In this document: positions 1 to 7,133 of the stretch, piece by piece
Numbering within the stretch: the stretch's first letter is position 1
Layout of the letters: every line of letters begins with the position of its first letter
Assembly: GCA_021781255.1 (NCBI GenBank)
Contig: JAJXXG010000809.1
Span: forward strand, 1 to 7,985
Origin: Acidobacteriota bacterium
Lineage (GTDB): Bacteria > Acidobacteriota > Terriglobia > Terriglobales > Acidobacteriaceae
DNA length: 7,985 nt
Direction of reading: 5' to 3'
Position numbers and translations under genes: made by a program
Notes under the pieces: model-generated
Database searches by the model: none
Told to the model about the DNA's origin: nothing
What the model saw: only the letters and a program-made list of their open reading frames with translations

Positions 1-2
1 TG

Positions 3-641
3 GTGGTGCATGCCGCGGACAATGCCTTTCCCAATTGGCCGGCGTACAACCTGATGACGGGCATTGGCGGCTGGCGCGGGCGGAACGAGCAGGCCGGCCC
101 GCATTGGTACTACGACAACGGCAAGCCGGCGTCAGACACGCTGCCTGGTCCGGCCGGCATGCATGGCGCTCGGTTGCCCTTTCAGGTTGTGGCGCGCGCG
201 CCGCTGCATCCGATTCTGCGCGGGCTGCCCCCGGTGTGGATGCACGCGCCCGACGAGCTGTACGGAACCCTGCGCGGTCCCGGCAAAAACATGACGGTGC
301 TGGCCACGGCGCACTCTGACCCGCAGAACAAGGGCACCGGGCACGATGAACCGATGCTGATGGTGATTCGCTACGGCAAGGGGCGCATCTTTCACACCAC
401 GCTGGGGCACGATGTGGCGGCGATGAGCTGCGTGGGCTTTGTCACCATCCTGCAGCGGGGCACGGAGTGGGCGGCCACGGGCAAGGTGACGCAAGCGGCG
501 CCGGCCAACTTTCCCACGGCCACGAGCGTGAGCTATCGTGTGGATCTCGCCGAGATGGATCCCGCATTTCTGCATGGAGCCGCGCCGATTGTGCCTTTAC
601 CCGCCGCTGCGGCTGCTGTGCCCGGCACATCGCAGCAGTAA
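3..641 (+). CDS. ThuA-like domain protein, C-terminal part (5' end outside window)
   Basis: This is the C-terminal 212 residues of a ThuA-like protein. The reading frame is open to the left edge, and the GTG at position 3 is an internal valine, so no true start is visible. Family hallmarks visible in order are VHAADNAFPNWP (residues 2-13, like the ThuA segment after the GGG-VVH strand), HPILRGLP (69-76), DELY (84-87), GKGRIFHTTLGHD (125-137) and RGTEWAATG (152-160). ThuA domains share the class I glutamine amidotransferase-like fold. They occur in sugar-utilisation proteins and in many secreted or periplasmic proteins of Acidobacteriota and Bacteroidota, usually with unproven activity. Any signal peptide would lie outside the window. 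The tail after residue 165 is Ala/Pro-rich and probably disordered. The gene converges on der with only 50 bp between the stop codons, and I see no clear terminator there. Family assignment is firm; the substrate is unknown. Confidence 0.85.
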   Translation: MVHAADNAFPNWPAYNLMTGIGGWRGRNEQAGPHWYYDNGKPASDTLPGPAGMHGARLPFQVVARAPLHPILRGLPPVWMHAPDELYGTLRGPGKNMTVLATAHSDPQNKGTGHDEPMLMVIRYGKGRIFHTTLGHDVAAMSCVGFVTILQRGTEWAATGKVTQAAPANFPTATSVSYRVDLAEMDPAFLHGAAPIVPLPAAAAAVPGTSQQ

Positions 642-691
642 GCGGTTGCGGCAGCAGGGGCATGGACGCAGGGCTGACAGGGACGGACGCG

Positions 692-2215
692 CTACTCGTG
701 CTTCTCCGCGTTGCGCGCTCTGACCTTGAACCAGATGGGCGTGCCTTTGAATCCGAATGCCTCGCGAATCTGATTTTCAAGGAAGCGCTCGAAGGCAAAG
801 TGGAGCTTGATGTCGCGATCCGTGAACAGCACAAAGGTGGGCGGCGCGACGGCGGCTTGCGTCATGTAAAAGATTCGGATGCGTTTGGCCATCGGAACCG
901 GCGCGCGCTGGAAATCTACCTTATCGAGGAAGCGATTCATCTGGCCGGTGGTGACGCGCTTGCGGCGCTCGGCGGCGACGGCCTTGACCTCATGCAGCAC
1001 GCGGGTCAGGCCTGTCCCCTCCAGCGCGGAGAGGAAGAGGATGGATGCATAGCTCAGATATTTGAGTGCGGAGCGCACCTGGCGCTCGAAGATCTCGCGG
1101 TCGGCGGGCGGCTTGCCGTCTGTGCGTCCGGTGGTCACGGCGTCCCACTTGTTGACGACAATGATGACGCTGCGACCGCTCTCATGCGCGTATCCGCCAA
1201 TGGTGGCGTCGCTGGCGGTTACGCCCTCAGTTGCGTCGATAAGCAGCAAAGCCACGTCGGCCGCTTCCAGATGTCGCCGCGCCATGACGACACTGAGCTT
1301 TTCCGCCATCAGGTGGGTCTTGCCTTTGCGGCGGATGCCTGCCGTATCGACAAAGCGCAGCTTCGAGCCCTCGAACTCCACGACCTCATCGACCGCATCG
1401 CGCGTGGTGCCGGCGATGGGCGAGACGATGGCTCGCGTGGTGCCGGTGAGCGCATTTAACAGGGTGGACTTGCCTACATTGGGCCGCCCGATGATGGCGA
1501 TGGATGTCTCGTGCTGCTCAAACTCACCGTGCGTTCGGTGGAGCGGACGGATCGCATCCTCTCCGGTTTCTGATCCAACGGGACCACCCTCAGAGATCTC
1601 AGCTTCCTCGGCCTGGGCGTCTTCGACTTCCTGAGGCGTCGGGGCTTCTTCCGCGGGTTTGACTTCAGGAGTTGCGGGAATGGCCTCTGAGATGGCATCG
1701 AGCAGCTCGCCGATGCCCAGGCCGTGCTCAGAGCTGATAGGAAAGACGTTGCGGATGCCGAGCTGGCGGAAGTTCTCCGCCACCAGCGCCATGGCCTCGC
1801 CCTCGACCTTGTTCACGGCCAGAAAGACGGGCTTGCCGCCGCGCAGCAACAGGCGCACCAGATCGTAATCCGGGCTGGCCAGCTCTGTGCGCGCGTCCAC
1901 CACCAGCACCAGGGCCTGCGCTTCTTTGAGCGCCACGCGGGCCTGCGTGTAAATCTCGGTGGGAATCAGTTCGGGATCGTCGGGCACGATGCCGCCGGTA
2001 TCGACGAGGCGGAACCGCCGCCCGGCCCACTCGTACTCGCCATAGATGCGGTCGCGAGTGATGCCGGGCTCATCGCCCACAATCGAGCGGCGGCTCCTGG
2101 TCAGCCGGTTGAAGAGCGTCGACTTGCCCACATTGGGCCGGCCCACGATGGCCACCAGGGGCAGCGTCTCTGCGCCGGCGCGGCTGGGCACTACGGATCT
2201 GCGATACGTTGGCAA
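692..2215 (-). CDS. der: Ribosome-assembly GTPase Der (EngA)
   Basis: Der is an essential tandem-GTPase that binds the 50S subunit and is needed for its maturation. The 507-residue product has the full layout. G domain 1 has a P-loop GRPNVGKS at 25-32, GITRD 51-55, DTGG 72-75, a G4 motif NKVE at 135-138 and SSEHG 161-165. G domain 2 has GRPNVGKS 243-250, GTTRD 269-273, DTAG 290-293, NKWD 355-358 and SAL 396-398. A C-terminal KH-like domain covers about 410-507. Two features stand out. The first G4 motif has Glu where the consensus has Asp. The linker between the G domains (about 181-235) is long and rich in Glu, Pro and Ala. The start is TTG at 2213-2215, chosen because AGGGGAG lies 8 nt upstream and the first G domain follows at once. 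At 507 residues it is longer than a typical Der of about 440-490, explained by the linker and a 15-residue N-terminal extension. It is divergent from the DUF4242 gene. Confidence 0.97.
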   Translation of the reverse strand: MPTYRRSVVPSRAGAETLPLVAIVGRPNVGKSTLFNRLTRSRRSIVGDEPGITRDRIYGEYEWAGRRFRLVDTGGIVPDDPELIPTEIYTQARVALKEAQALVLVVDARTELASPDYDLVRLLLRGGKPVFLAVNKVEGEAMALVAENFRQLGIRNVFPISSEHGLGIGELLDAISEAIPATPEVKPAEEAPTPQEVEDAQAEEAEISEGGPVGSETGEDAIRPLHRTHGEFEQHETSIAIIGRPNVGKSTLLNALTGTTRAIVSPIAGTTRDAVDEVVEFEGSKLRFVDTAGIRRKGKTHLMAEKLSVVMARRHLEAADVALLLIDATEGVTASDATIGGYAHESGRSVIIVVNKWDAVTTGRTDGKPPADREIFERQVRSALKYLSYASILFLSALEGTGLTRVLHEVKAVAAERRKRVTTGQMNRFLDKVDFQRAPVPMAKRIRIFYMTQAAVAPPTFVLFTDRDIKLHFAFERFLENQIREAFGFKGTPIWFKVRARNAEKHE

Positions 2216-2223
2216 GTCGGTTG

Positions 2224-2230
2224 CTCCCCT
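2224..2230 (-). promoter_or_regulatory. Ribosome binding site of der (decides the TTG start)
   Basis: On the minus strand AGGGGAG sits 8 nt before the TTG codon at 2215. No in-frame ATG or GTG nearby has a comparable site, so this fixes TTG as the likely start. Confidence 0.75.
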
Positions 2231-2307
2231 GCGGTGGGCTAAGCCGGTGCAGATGCCTCTGCGCGCCTCGCCTCATCATTTTGGAAATCCACAGTTCTCT
2301 TCTCTAT

Positions 2308-2350
2308 ATTCTATGGCTTTCTGCGCTTGACCCTCCTCAATCCGTACAAT
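2308..2350. promoter_or_regulatory. Divergent promoter region, two -10-like hexamers
   Basis: The 187 bp between der and the DUF4242 gene must hold both promoters. On the minus strand TAGAAT (2308-2313) is a reasonable -10 box for der, giving a leader of roughly 80-90 nt. On the plus strand TACAAT (2345-2350) is a good -10 for the DUF4242 gene. A TTGACC at 2327-2332 resembles a -35 box, but its 12-bp distance from TACAAT is too short for a standard sigma-70 promoter. The -35 elements are therefore unresolved and the calls rest on the -10 boxes alone. Confidence 0.35.
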
Positions 2351-2385
2351 CCGGGCGTAGACTGCTCACACAGGTTCGTGCCAGC

Positions 2386-2393
2386 AAGGAGGT
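2386..2393 (+). promoter_or_regulatory. Consensus Shine-Dalgarno of the DUF4242 gene
   Basis: AAGGAGGT, a perfect complement to the 16S rRNA tail, lies 9 nt before the ATG at 2403. It fixes that start and suggests strong translation of this small protein. Confidence 0.85.
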
Positions 2394-2402
2394 CGAACTG
2401 CC

Positions 2403-2678
2403 ATGCCCAAGTACGTCATTGAGCGCGAAGTCCCCGGCGCAGGCTCCCTGTCTCCCTCGCAACTCCAGTCGATTTCGCAGACATCCTGCGGTGTACTGCG
2501 CAAGATGGGATCCGAAATCCAGTGGGTGCACAGCTACGTCGTCGATGACAAGATCTACTGCATCTACATCGCCCCCAACGAGGAGATGGTGCGCGAACAC
2601 GCACGCCAGGGCGGCTTTCCCGCCAACCGCGTCTCCCAGGTGAGGACCATCATCGACCCGACGACAGCCGAAAGCTGA
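2403..2678 (+). CDS. DUF4242 small protein (SCO4226-like nickel-binding family)
   Basis: This 91-residue protein is a complete single-domain DUF4242 member. It shows the family's order of motifs: MPKYVIEREVPGAG (1-14), the region around SCGVLRKMG (28-36), WVHSYVVDDKIYCIYIAP (41-58), and EEMVREHARQGGFPANRV (60-77) with a terminal TIIDPT strand. The family has a dimeric ferredoxin-like fold, and a Streptomyces homologue (SCO4226) was characterised as nickel-binding. A metal role here is inferred from family only; the visible candidate ligands are H43, H66 and C53. There is no signal peptide or membrane segment, so it is probably cytoplasmic. It is divergent from der, and dinG follows on the same strand about 97 bp after its stop, so the two may be cotranscribed. 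Length and ends match the family. The physiological function is unknown. Confidence 0.88.
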   Translation: MPKYVIEREVPGAGSLSPSQLQSISQTSCGVLRKMGSEIQWVHSYVVDDKIYCIYIAPNEEMVREHARQGGFPANRVSQVRTIIDPTTAES

Positions 2679-2775
2679 ACCCGCTTCGTGCCGTTTTCCC
2701 CATCGGCCCGCCCTTGCTCGCGGCATCGCTCCCGTGCGCCGTCCCTATCCCCTAGGATGGAAGCAGCGCTCCGCG

Positions 2776-4785
<2,010 letters not shown>

Positions 4786-4865
4786 AGCTCAGACGCAAAG
4801 CTTGCGCCGCGATTGTCGGATGAATGGCGTTATTTCTATGTAGTTTTTGAAGAGACAAAGGCGAC

Positions 4866-4875
4866 ACTACGTAGT
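4866..4875. promoter_or_regulatory. 10-bp perfect palindrome upstream of the AlbA_2 gene
   Basis: ACTACGTAGT is self-complementary and lies about 10 bp before the Shine-Dalgarno of the next gene. It could be an operator half-pair for autoregulation, but palindromes this short occur by chance. No convincing -35/-10 pair was found in 4786-4899; TTGTCG (4813-4818) with TATGTA (4837-4842) is the closest, spaced 18 bp. Confidence 0.2.
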
Positions 4876-4899
4876 AAATGGAGTGAAGGAAACATGGCG

Positions 4900-5565
4900 A
4901 TGAATGAATCTGACCTTCTCAGGCGTCTCCACTCGACCGAACACACCTTTGTGGAAAGAAAGACCACTGGCGACAGCAAAGATTGGCTAAAGACCGTAGT
5001 TGCATTCGCGAACACCCTCGAACCGAATCAAGAAGGCGTGCTCTTCATCGGTGCGACCGATAGCGGACATATACAGGCCAGCAGTCCCGATTTAGACAAG
5101 CTGCAAAAGACCTTTTCAGAAAAAATGCAAAGTGCCTACCCTCCCATCTATTACACAACGCAAACGGTCAACGAGGATGGAAAGGAATGCCTCGCCGTAA
5201 TAGTACCGGGAAGCCCGTCCAAGCCACATTTCGCTGGGCCTCTTTATGTTCGAGACGGTTCAAAGACTGTAAAAGCGGACTTAGAAAAGTACGAATTTAT
5301 GCTCGCTTCGCGTCTAGACAAGGTTCGCGAGTTAGAAAAATGGATCGGGAAGTCAATTACCGTTCGTACATTCAGCAGAGGGCAAGGAGTGGGCTATGTC
5401 CTTCATCAATCTGAGGAGGAAGCAAAGCTTATCTCGGTTAATCAATTCTTTATAACCATTTATTTTCGCAATGCGAACTGGTCCTACTCGCTTAAAAGGT
5501 TCGAGATCACGTTCGACAACAAAGCAAACCGCTTAGAGATCGAACTTGTGCCGCCACAGATATAG
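4900..5565 (+). CDS. AlbA_2 (Schlafen AAA_4) domain protein with unassigned C-terminal domain
   Basis: The start is ATG 4900, because GAAGGA (4885-4890) lies 9 nt upstream; ATG 4894 is only 3 nt from it, and an upstream in-frame TTG (4813) has no such site. The 221-residue product opens with an AlbA_2 domain: NESDLLRRL (2-10), EHTFVERK (14-21), AFAN (35-38), the glycine-bearing strand GVLFIGATDSG (46-56), and a closing PHFAGPLYVRDGSKT (109-123). AlbA_2/Schlafen domains bind nucleic acids or nucleotides. They are found alone or fused to helix-turn-helix or effector domains in regulators and defence genes. Residues from about 135 to 221 form a short helix then a beta-rich, charged C-terminal part that I do not recognise. 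No signal peptide or membrane segment is visible. The DNA is markedly AT-richer than dinG (21 of 60 bases are G or C in 5401-5460), which points to horizontal acquisition. The precise role is unknown. Confidence 0.82.
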   Translation: MNESDLLRRLHSTEHTFVERKTTGDSKDWLKTVVAFANTLEPNQEGVLFIGATDSGHIQASSPDLDKLQKTFSEKMQSAYPPIYYTTQTVNEDGKECLAVIVPGSPSKPHFAGPLYVRDGSKTVKADLEKYEFMLASRLDKVRELEKWIGKSITVRTFSRGQGVGYVLHQSEEEAKLISVNQFFITIYFRNANWSYSLKRFEITFDNKANRLEIELVPPQI

Positions 5566-5606
5566 AGCTCTGTGTAACGATGTAAATGGAATTGATACGT
5601 TGCCCC

Positions 5607-5768
5607 ATGAACCCCACCCCCCACGACGTCCTCCTCGTCGTTGACGTGCAGAACGACTTCTGCTCCGGCGGCGCGCTGGCCGTGCCCGAGGGCGACGCTG
5701 TCATTCCCGTCATCCATCGAGTCGCGCCACTCTTTCACCACGTTATCCTCACGCAGGACTGGCACCCC
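5607..5768 (+). pseudogene. pncA: Nicotinamidase, N-terminal fragment (truncated)
   Basis: The first 54 residues match nicotinamidase/isochorismatase-type PncA, which deamidates nicotinamide to nicotinate in NAD salvage. HDVLLVVDVQNDFCSGG (6-22) contains the catalytic aspartate D13, and ILTQDWHP (47-54) supplies the first metal-binding pair D51 and H53. After WHP the family continues with conserved His and Phe residues, the catalytic lysine and the nucleophilic cysteine. None of these is present, because the frame runs straight into unrelated sequence. It therefore cannot be an active amidohydrolase. The ATG at 5607 is the natural family start. An in-frame ATG at 5586 adds seven unrelated residues, and neither has a good Shine-Dalgarno, consistent with loss of the original upstream region to the AT-rich insertion. 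The base composition is back to GC-rich, so this is probably the old chromosomal neighbour of dinG. The junction is placed near 5768 by loss of family similarity, uncertain by some 10-20 bases. Confidence 0.75.
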
Positions 5769-6076
5769 GAGGGCCGTTCCTACCCTGGCTTCAACTTCTT
5801 CGATTCGGACGATGAAGCTGTGTTCCGCGCCATCGCCCAAGGCGAGTTCTACATCAGCGGCATGCACGACAAGACCTTGCGCCGGCTCCTGTCTGGCAAG
5901 AGGAGCAGCCGGGCGCACAGACTGCTCAAACGCCTGCGACTGCATGGCCTCATTCGAAAAGTCGCGCGCGGTTCAAGTACCAGCTGACCCCATTCGGCAA
6001 ACAAGTGATTACCACAGGTTTCAGGGGCCGCGAACTGGTCATCATCCCCCAACCCGCCTGCGCGCAGGTTGCATAA
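5769..6076 (+). pseudogene. C-terminal winged-helix remnant of an unrelated protein, frameshifted
   Basis: From about 5769 the pncA frame continues as FNFFDSDDEAVFRAIAQGEFYISGM and then KTLRRLL...SSRAHRLLKRLRLHGLIRKVA, ending at a stop at 5985-5987. Shifting to the frame that starts near 5969 restores the expected continuation, RFKYQLTPFGKQVITTG then RELVIIPQ, ending at TAA 6074-6076. Together the two frames look like the C-terminal winged-helix end of a large hypothetical protein family that I recall as recurrent in Acidobacteria and other soil bacteria. In that family a 'FRNRDLR' helix, an 'RLLRLLRAHGLIRKV' recognition helix and a 'YxxTxxGxxV' wing occur in this order. The N-terminal bulk of that protein is absent. 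The frame break lies in the GC-rich run around 5961-5971. Because the remnant is fused to a pncA fragment and frameshifted, it is almost surely nonfunctional. The family identification is from memory. Confidence 0.6.
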
Positions 6077-6082
6077 TGCAAC
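6068..6082. terminator. Perfect 15-bp inverted repeat followed by T run
   Basis: GTTGCAT-A-ATGCAAC is a perfect inverted repeat that carries the TAA stop of the winged-helix remnant in its centre, and the plus strand continues ATTTTTCT. As RNA it would form a 6-bp stem with a TAA loop before a U tract, so it is a small intrinsic-terminator candidate. The stem is only half GC and therefore weak. The same symmetry could equally be a protein-binding operator for whatever lay downstream. Confidence 0.4.
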
Positions 6083-6221
6083 ATTTTTCTACCCGCTTTT
6101 GCGTAGAATCTCAATAGAGAGGTACTAACGGCGCACGCAGAGCGTACGCCGCAGCCACGCCCTCGGCGCGGGATGATGCCCTATAAATCTTTACCTATCC
6201 CAATCCTGTTCCTGCTGCCGA
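6083..6221. other. Gene-free spacer with promoter-like and hairpin motifs
   Basis: No credible gene is visible here. TAGAAT at 6104-6109 is a -10-like hexamer, and AGAGAGG at 6116-6122 resembles a ribosome binding site, but no start codon follows at a usable distance. A GC-rich hairpin follows: GGCGCACGC (6130-6138), loop AGA, GCGTACGCC (6142-6150), with 8 of 9 pairs. A 97-codon frame that starts at 6173 runs through the downstream repeat array and has no recognisable protein character, so I do not call it. Confidence 0.35.
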
Positions 6222-6307
6222 TTACAATCAATCCCCCCACTCGTTACAACGAAATGCCCCCGTTGAATGCAGAGTTATGCCCCCACTCAGTACGACGTTA
6301 TGCCACC
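6222..6307 (+). repeat. Left repeat array, 23-bp period, core ATGCCCCC
   Basis: Four units are spaced exactly 23 bp apart. They begin at 6231 (ATCCCCCC), 6254 (ATGCCCCC), 6277 (ATGCCCCC) and 6300 (ATGCCACC), with shared flanks such as TTACAA before the core and CACTC after it in units 1 and 3. The block 6244-6286 recurs in inverted orientation at 6898-6939 with about 34 of 43 positions alike, including a 13-base identical end GTTATGCCCCCAC. Reading is inward from both sides, as for terminal inverted repeats. Such multi-unit ends resemble recombinase arm-binding sites, but no recombinase gene is present. Confidence 0.7.
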
Positions 6308-6340
6308 AGCAGGGAGACTGGAGACAGTATCGATATCATC

Positions 6341-6355
6341 CAGGCCGGAGGCCTG
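6341..6355. other. Hairpin inside the repeat-bounded segment
   Basis: CAGGCC-GGA-GGCCTG is a perfect 6-bp stem with a 3-base loop. It has no T run on either side, so a terminator role is doubtful. Its place just inside the left repeat array suggests it is part of the element. Confidence 0.4.
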
Positions 6356-6392
6356 CGGAGTGTTGATCAACCAGTAATTGCCGGTTGGGCGC

Positions 6393-6416
6393 TGATTGGC
6401 TCGCGATGGCCAATCA
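6393..6416. other. Perfect 8-bp inverted repeat with palindromic loop
   Basis: TGATTGGC (6393-6400) and GCCAATCA (6409-6416) pair perfectly around TCGCGATG, whose first six bases TCGCGA are themselves palindromic. This could be a dimeric regulator site or an element hairpin. It lies about 75 bp beyond the stop of the small membrane protein gene but lacks a T tract. Confidence 0.45.
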
Positions 6417-6490
6417 CAATGGATAATCTGTCCCGCAATCCACGTGAACGACTATTAGCCGTTTAAAAGAATTCAGTCGAGGATTCCGGA

Positions 6491-6706
6491 TCAATCGATT
6501 CCGCGAACTTGCCTGGCAGGCTTTAGGAACCATCTGAAGACCACAAAGACGCCGACAAGTACAACAGCTATGGCGATCCCAGCACCAATCTTGGTCTGGA
6601 GTGTTACAGCCAATCCAACCAGAAAAATCCCGAAGAACACCGTAATCACCCCAACGATCCAAGGAGCGATTTGCTTCATGATGGGCCAACCTGCTGTCTG
6701 CTTCAT
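6491..6706 (-). CDS. Small two-helix membrane protein (unknown function)
   Basis: This is a 71-residue hydrophobic protein. Two predicted membrane helices cover about residues 17-36 (IVGVITVFFGIFLVGLAVTL) and 39-59 (KIGAGIAIAVVLVGVFVVFRW, ending at a Trp/Arg border). Basic tails KQ at the start and KPARQVR at the end suggest both termini face the cytoplasm. ATG 6706 is preceded by AGAGGT with 7 nt spacing on the minus strand, which supports this start; an internal ATG at 6679 has a weaker site. TAGAAT (6746-6751, minus) is a plausible -10 about 40 bp upstream, without a clear -35. It is the only gene enclosed by the inverted repeat arrays at 6222-6307 and 6801-6939, so it is a candidate passenger of that element. 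I do not recognise a family, and a small membrane protein of this kind could be anything from a stress protein to a toxin or immunity protein. Confidence 0.55.
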   Translation of the reverse strand: MKQTAGWPIMKQIAPWIVGVITVFFGIFLVGLAVTLQTKIGAGIAIAVVLVGVFVVFRWFLKPARQVRGID

Positions 6707-6800
6707 GTGAGCTACCTCTATGCATTGCAGAATTGAAGCGTCACCATTCTACGCTTAGCGCACCGTTGTAATGCCGCTTCCTTGCGTTCCGAACAGATGG

Positions 6801-6939
6801 TCCCCCACTCGTCAGTAACACTTCGGTAAACATTCGGCCCGACGGCATTTCATTGTACCGTTATCCGGGGCCCGACGTCGGGCAAAGCCCAGAGCATGTG
6901 GGGGCATAACAGTGCATTGAGTGGGGCATTCGATTGTAA
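6801..6939 (-). repeat. Right repeat array, inverted copy of the left array
   Basis: On the minus strand, 6939 down to 6898 reads TTACAA...ATGCCCC...AATGCA...GTTATGCCCCCAC, the inverted partner of 6244-6286. The two ATG cores here are 22 bp apart. Further degenerate units lie inside: TACAATGAAATGCC on the minus strand at 6844-6857, and CCCCCACTCGT on the plus strand at 6802-6812, matching the first left unit. GGCCCGACG occurs twice (near 6837 and 6869). The array is more decayed than the left one. Confidence 0.65.
6870..6883. other. 14-bp perfect palindrome within right repeat array
   Basis: GCCCGACGTCGGGC is fully self-complementary and could form a cruciform or bind a dimer. It sits between the repeat units and has no counterpart in the left array. 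Confidence 0.5.
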
Positions 6940-7133
6940 CCAGCACCTGCGCTGGATCACTTCTGGCGCGTGCAAGAGGATCACTCTTCCCCAGCGCCGA
7001 AGGTCCGGAGGCATTCACAAGTATGCCGCGTTCAAGCCAAGTAGTTTTGTTAAACCAAACATGACGATCCGATCTCTTCTTTTCCATCATCGAGCAGCAT
7101 AAGTTGCCGGGAATCACTTCAGGAGCGAAGCAA
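6940..7133. other. Spacer upstream of the signal-peptide fragment, no gene seen
   Basis: Short frames here show no family features. A small hairpin CCAGC-ACCTGC-GCTGG (6940-6955) borders the right repeat array. The useful content is the operator-like palindrome at 7044-7060 and the AGGAG ribosome binding site at 7121-7125. Confidence 0.35.
7044..7060. promoter_or_regulatory. 17-bp operator-like imperfect palindrome
   Basis: GTTTTGTTAAACCAAAC is symmetric about 7052 with 7 of 8 pairs matching. It lies 73 bp before ATG 7134. Its size and TTAAAC centre fit a LacI/GalR-type operator, the kind of regulator expected for a carbohydrate hydrolase. Regulator identity is inference. Confidence 0.35.

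Noticed and set aside
467..1459. 330-codon plus-strand open frame overlapping ThuA and der
   Set aside because: It is antisense to the GTPase gene over most of its length, has no domain character, and arises from GC-rich codon use of der.
2327..2350. TTGACC / TACAAT as a full sigma-70 promoter
   Set aside because: The 12-bp spacer is too short; only the -10 box is retained as a candidate.
4794..4806. CGCAA-AGC-TTGCG hairpin after dinG as a terminator
   Set aside because: Only 5 bp of stem and no T run; not enough to call a terminator.
4813..4899. TTG 4813 as the start of the AlbA_2 protein
   Set aside because: No ribosome binding site at that codon, while a good one serves ATG 4900, where the family similarity begins.
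6222..6307. CRISPR array, because of regular 23-bp spacing
   Set aside because: The units are degenerate and contiguous, with no constant repeat alternating with unique spacers, and an inverted copy exists 0.6 kb away; no cas genes are present.
6173..6466. 97-codon plus-strand frame across the left repeat array
   Set aside because: It translates the 23-bp repeats, has no ribosome binding site of note, and its composition is not protein-like.
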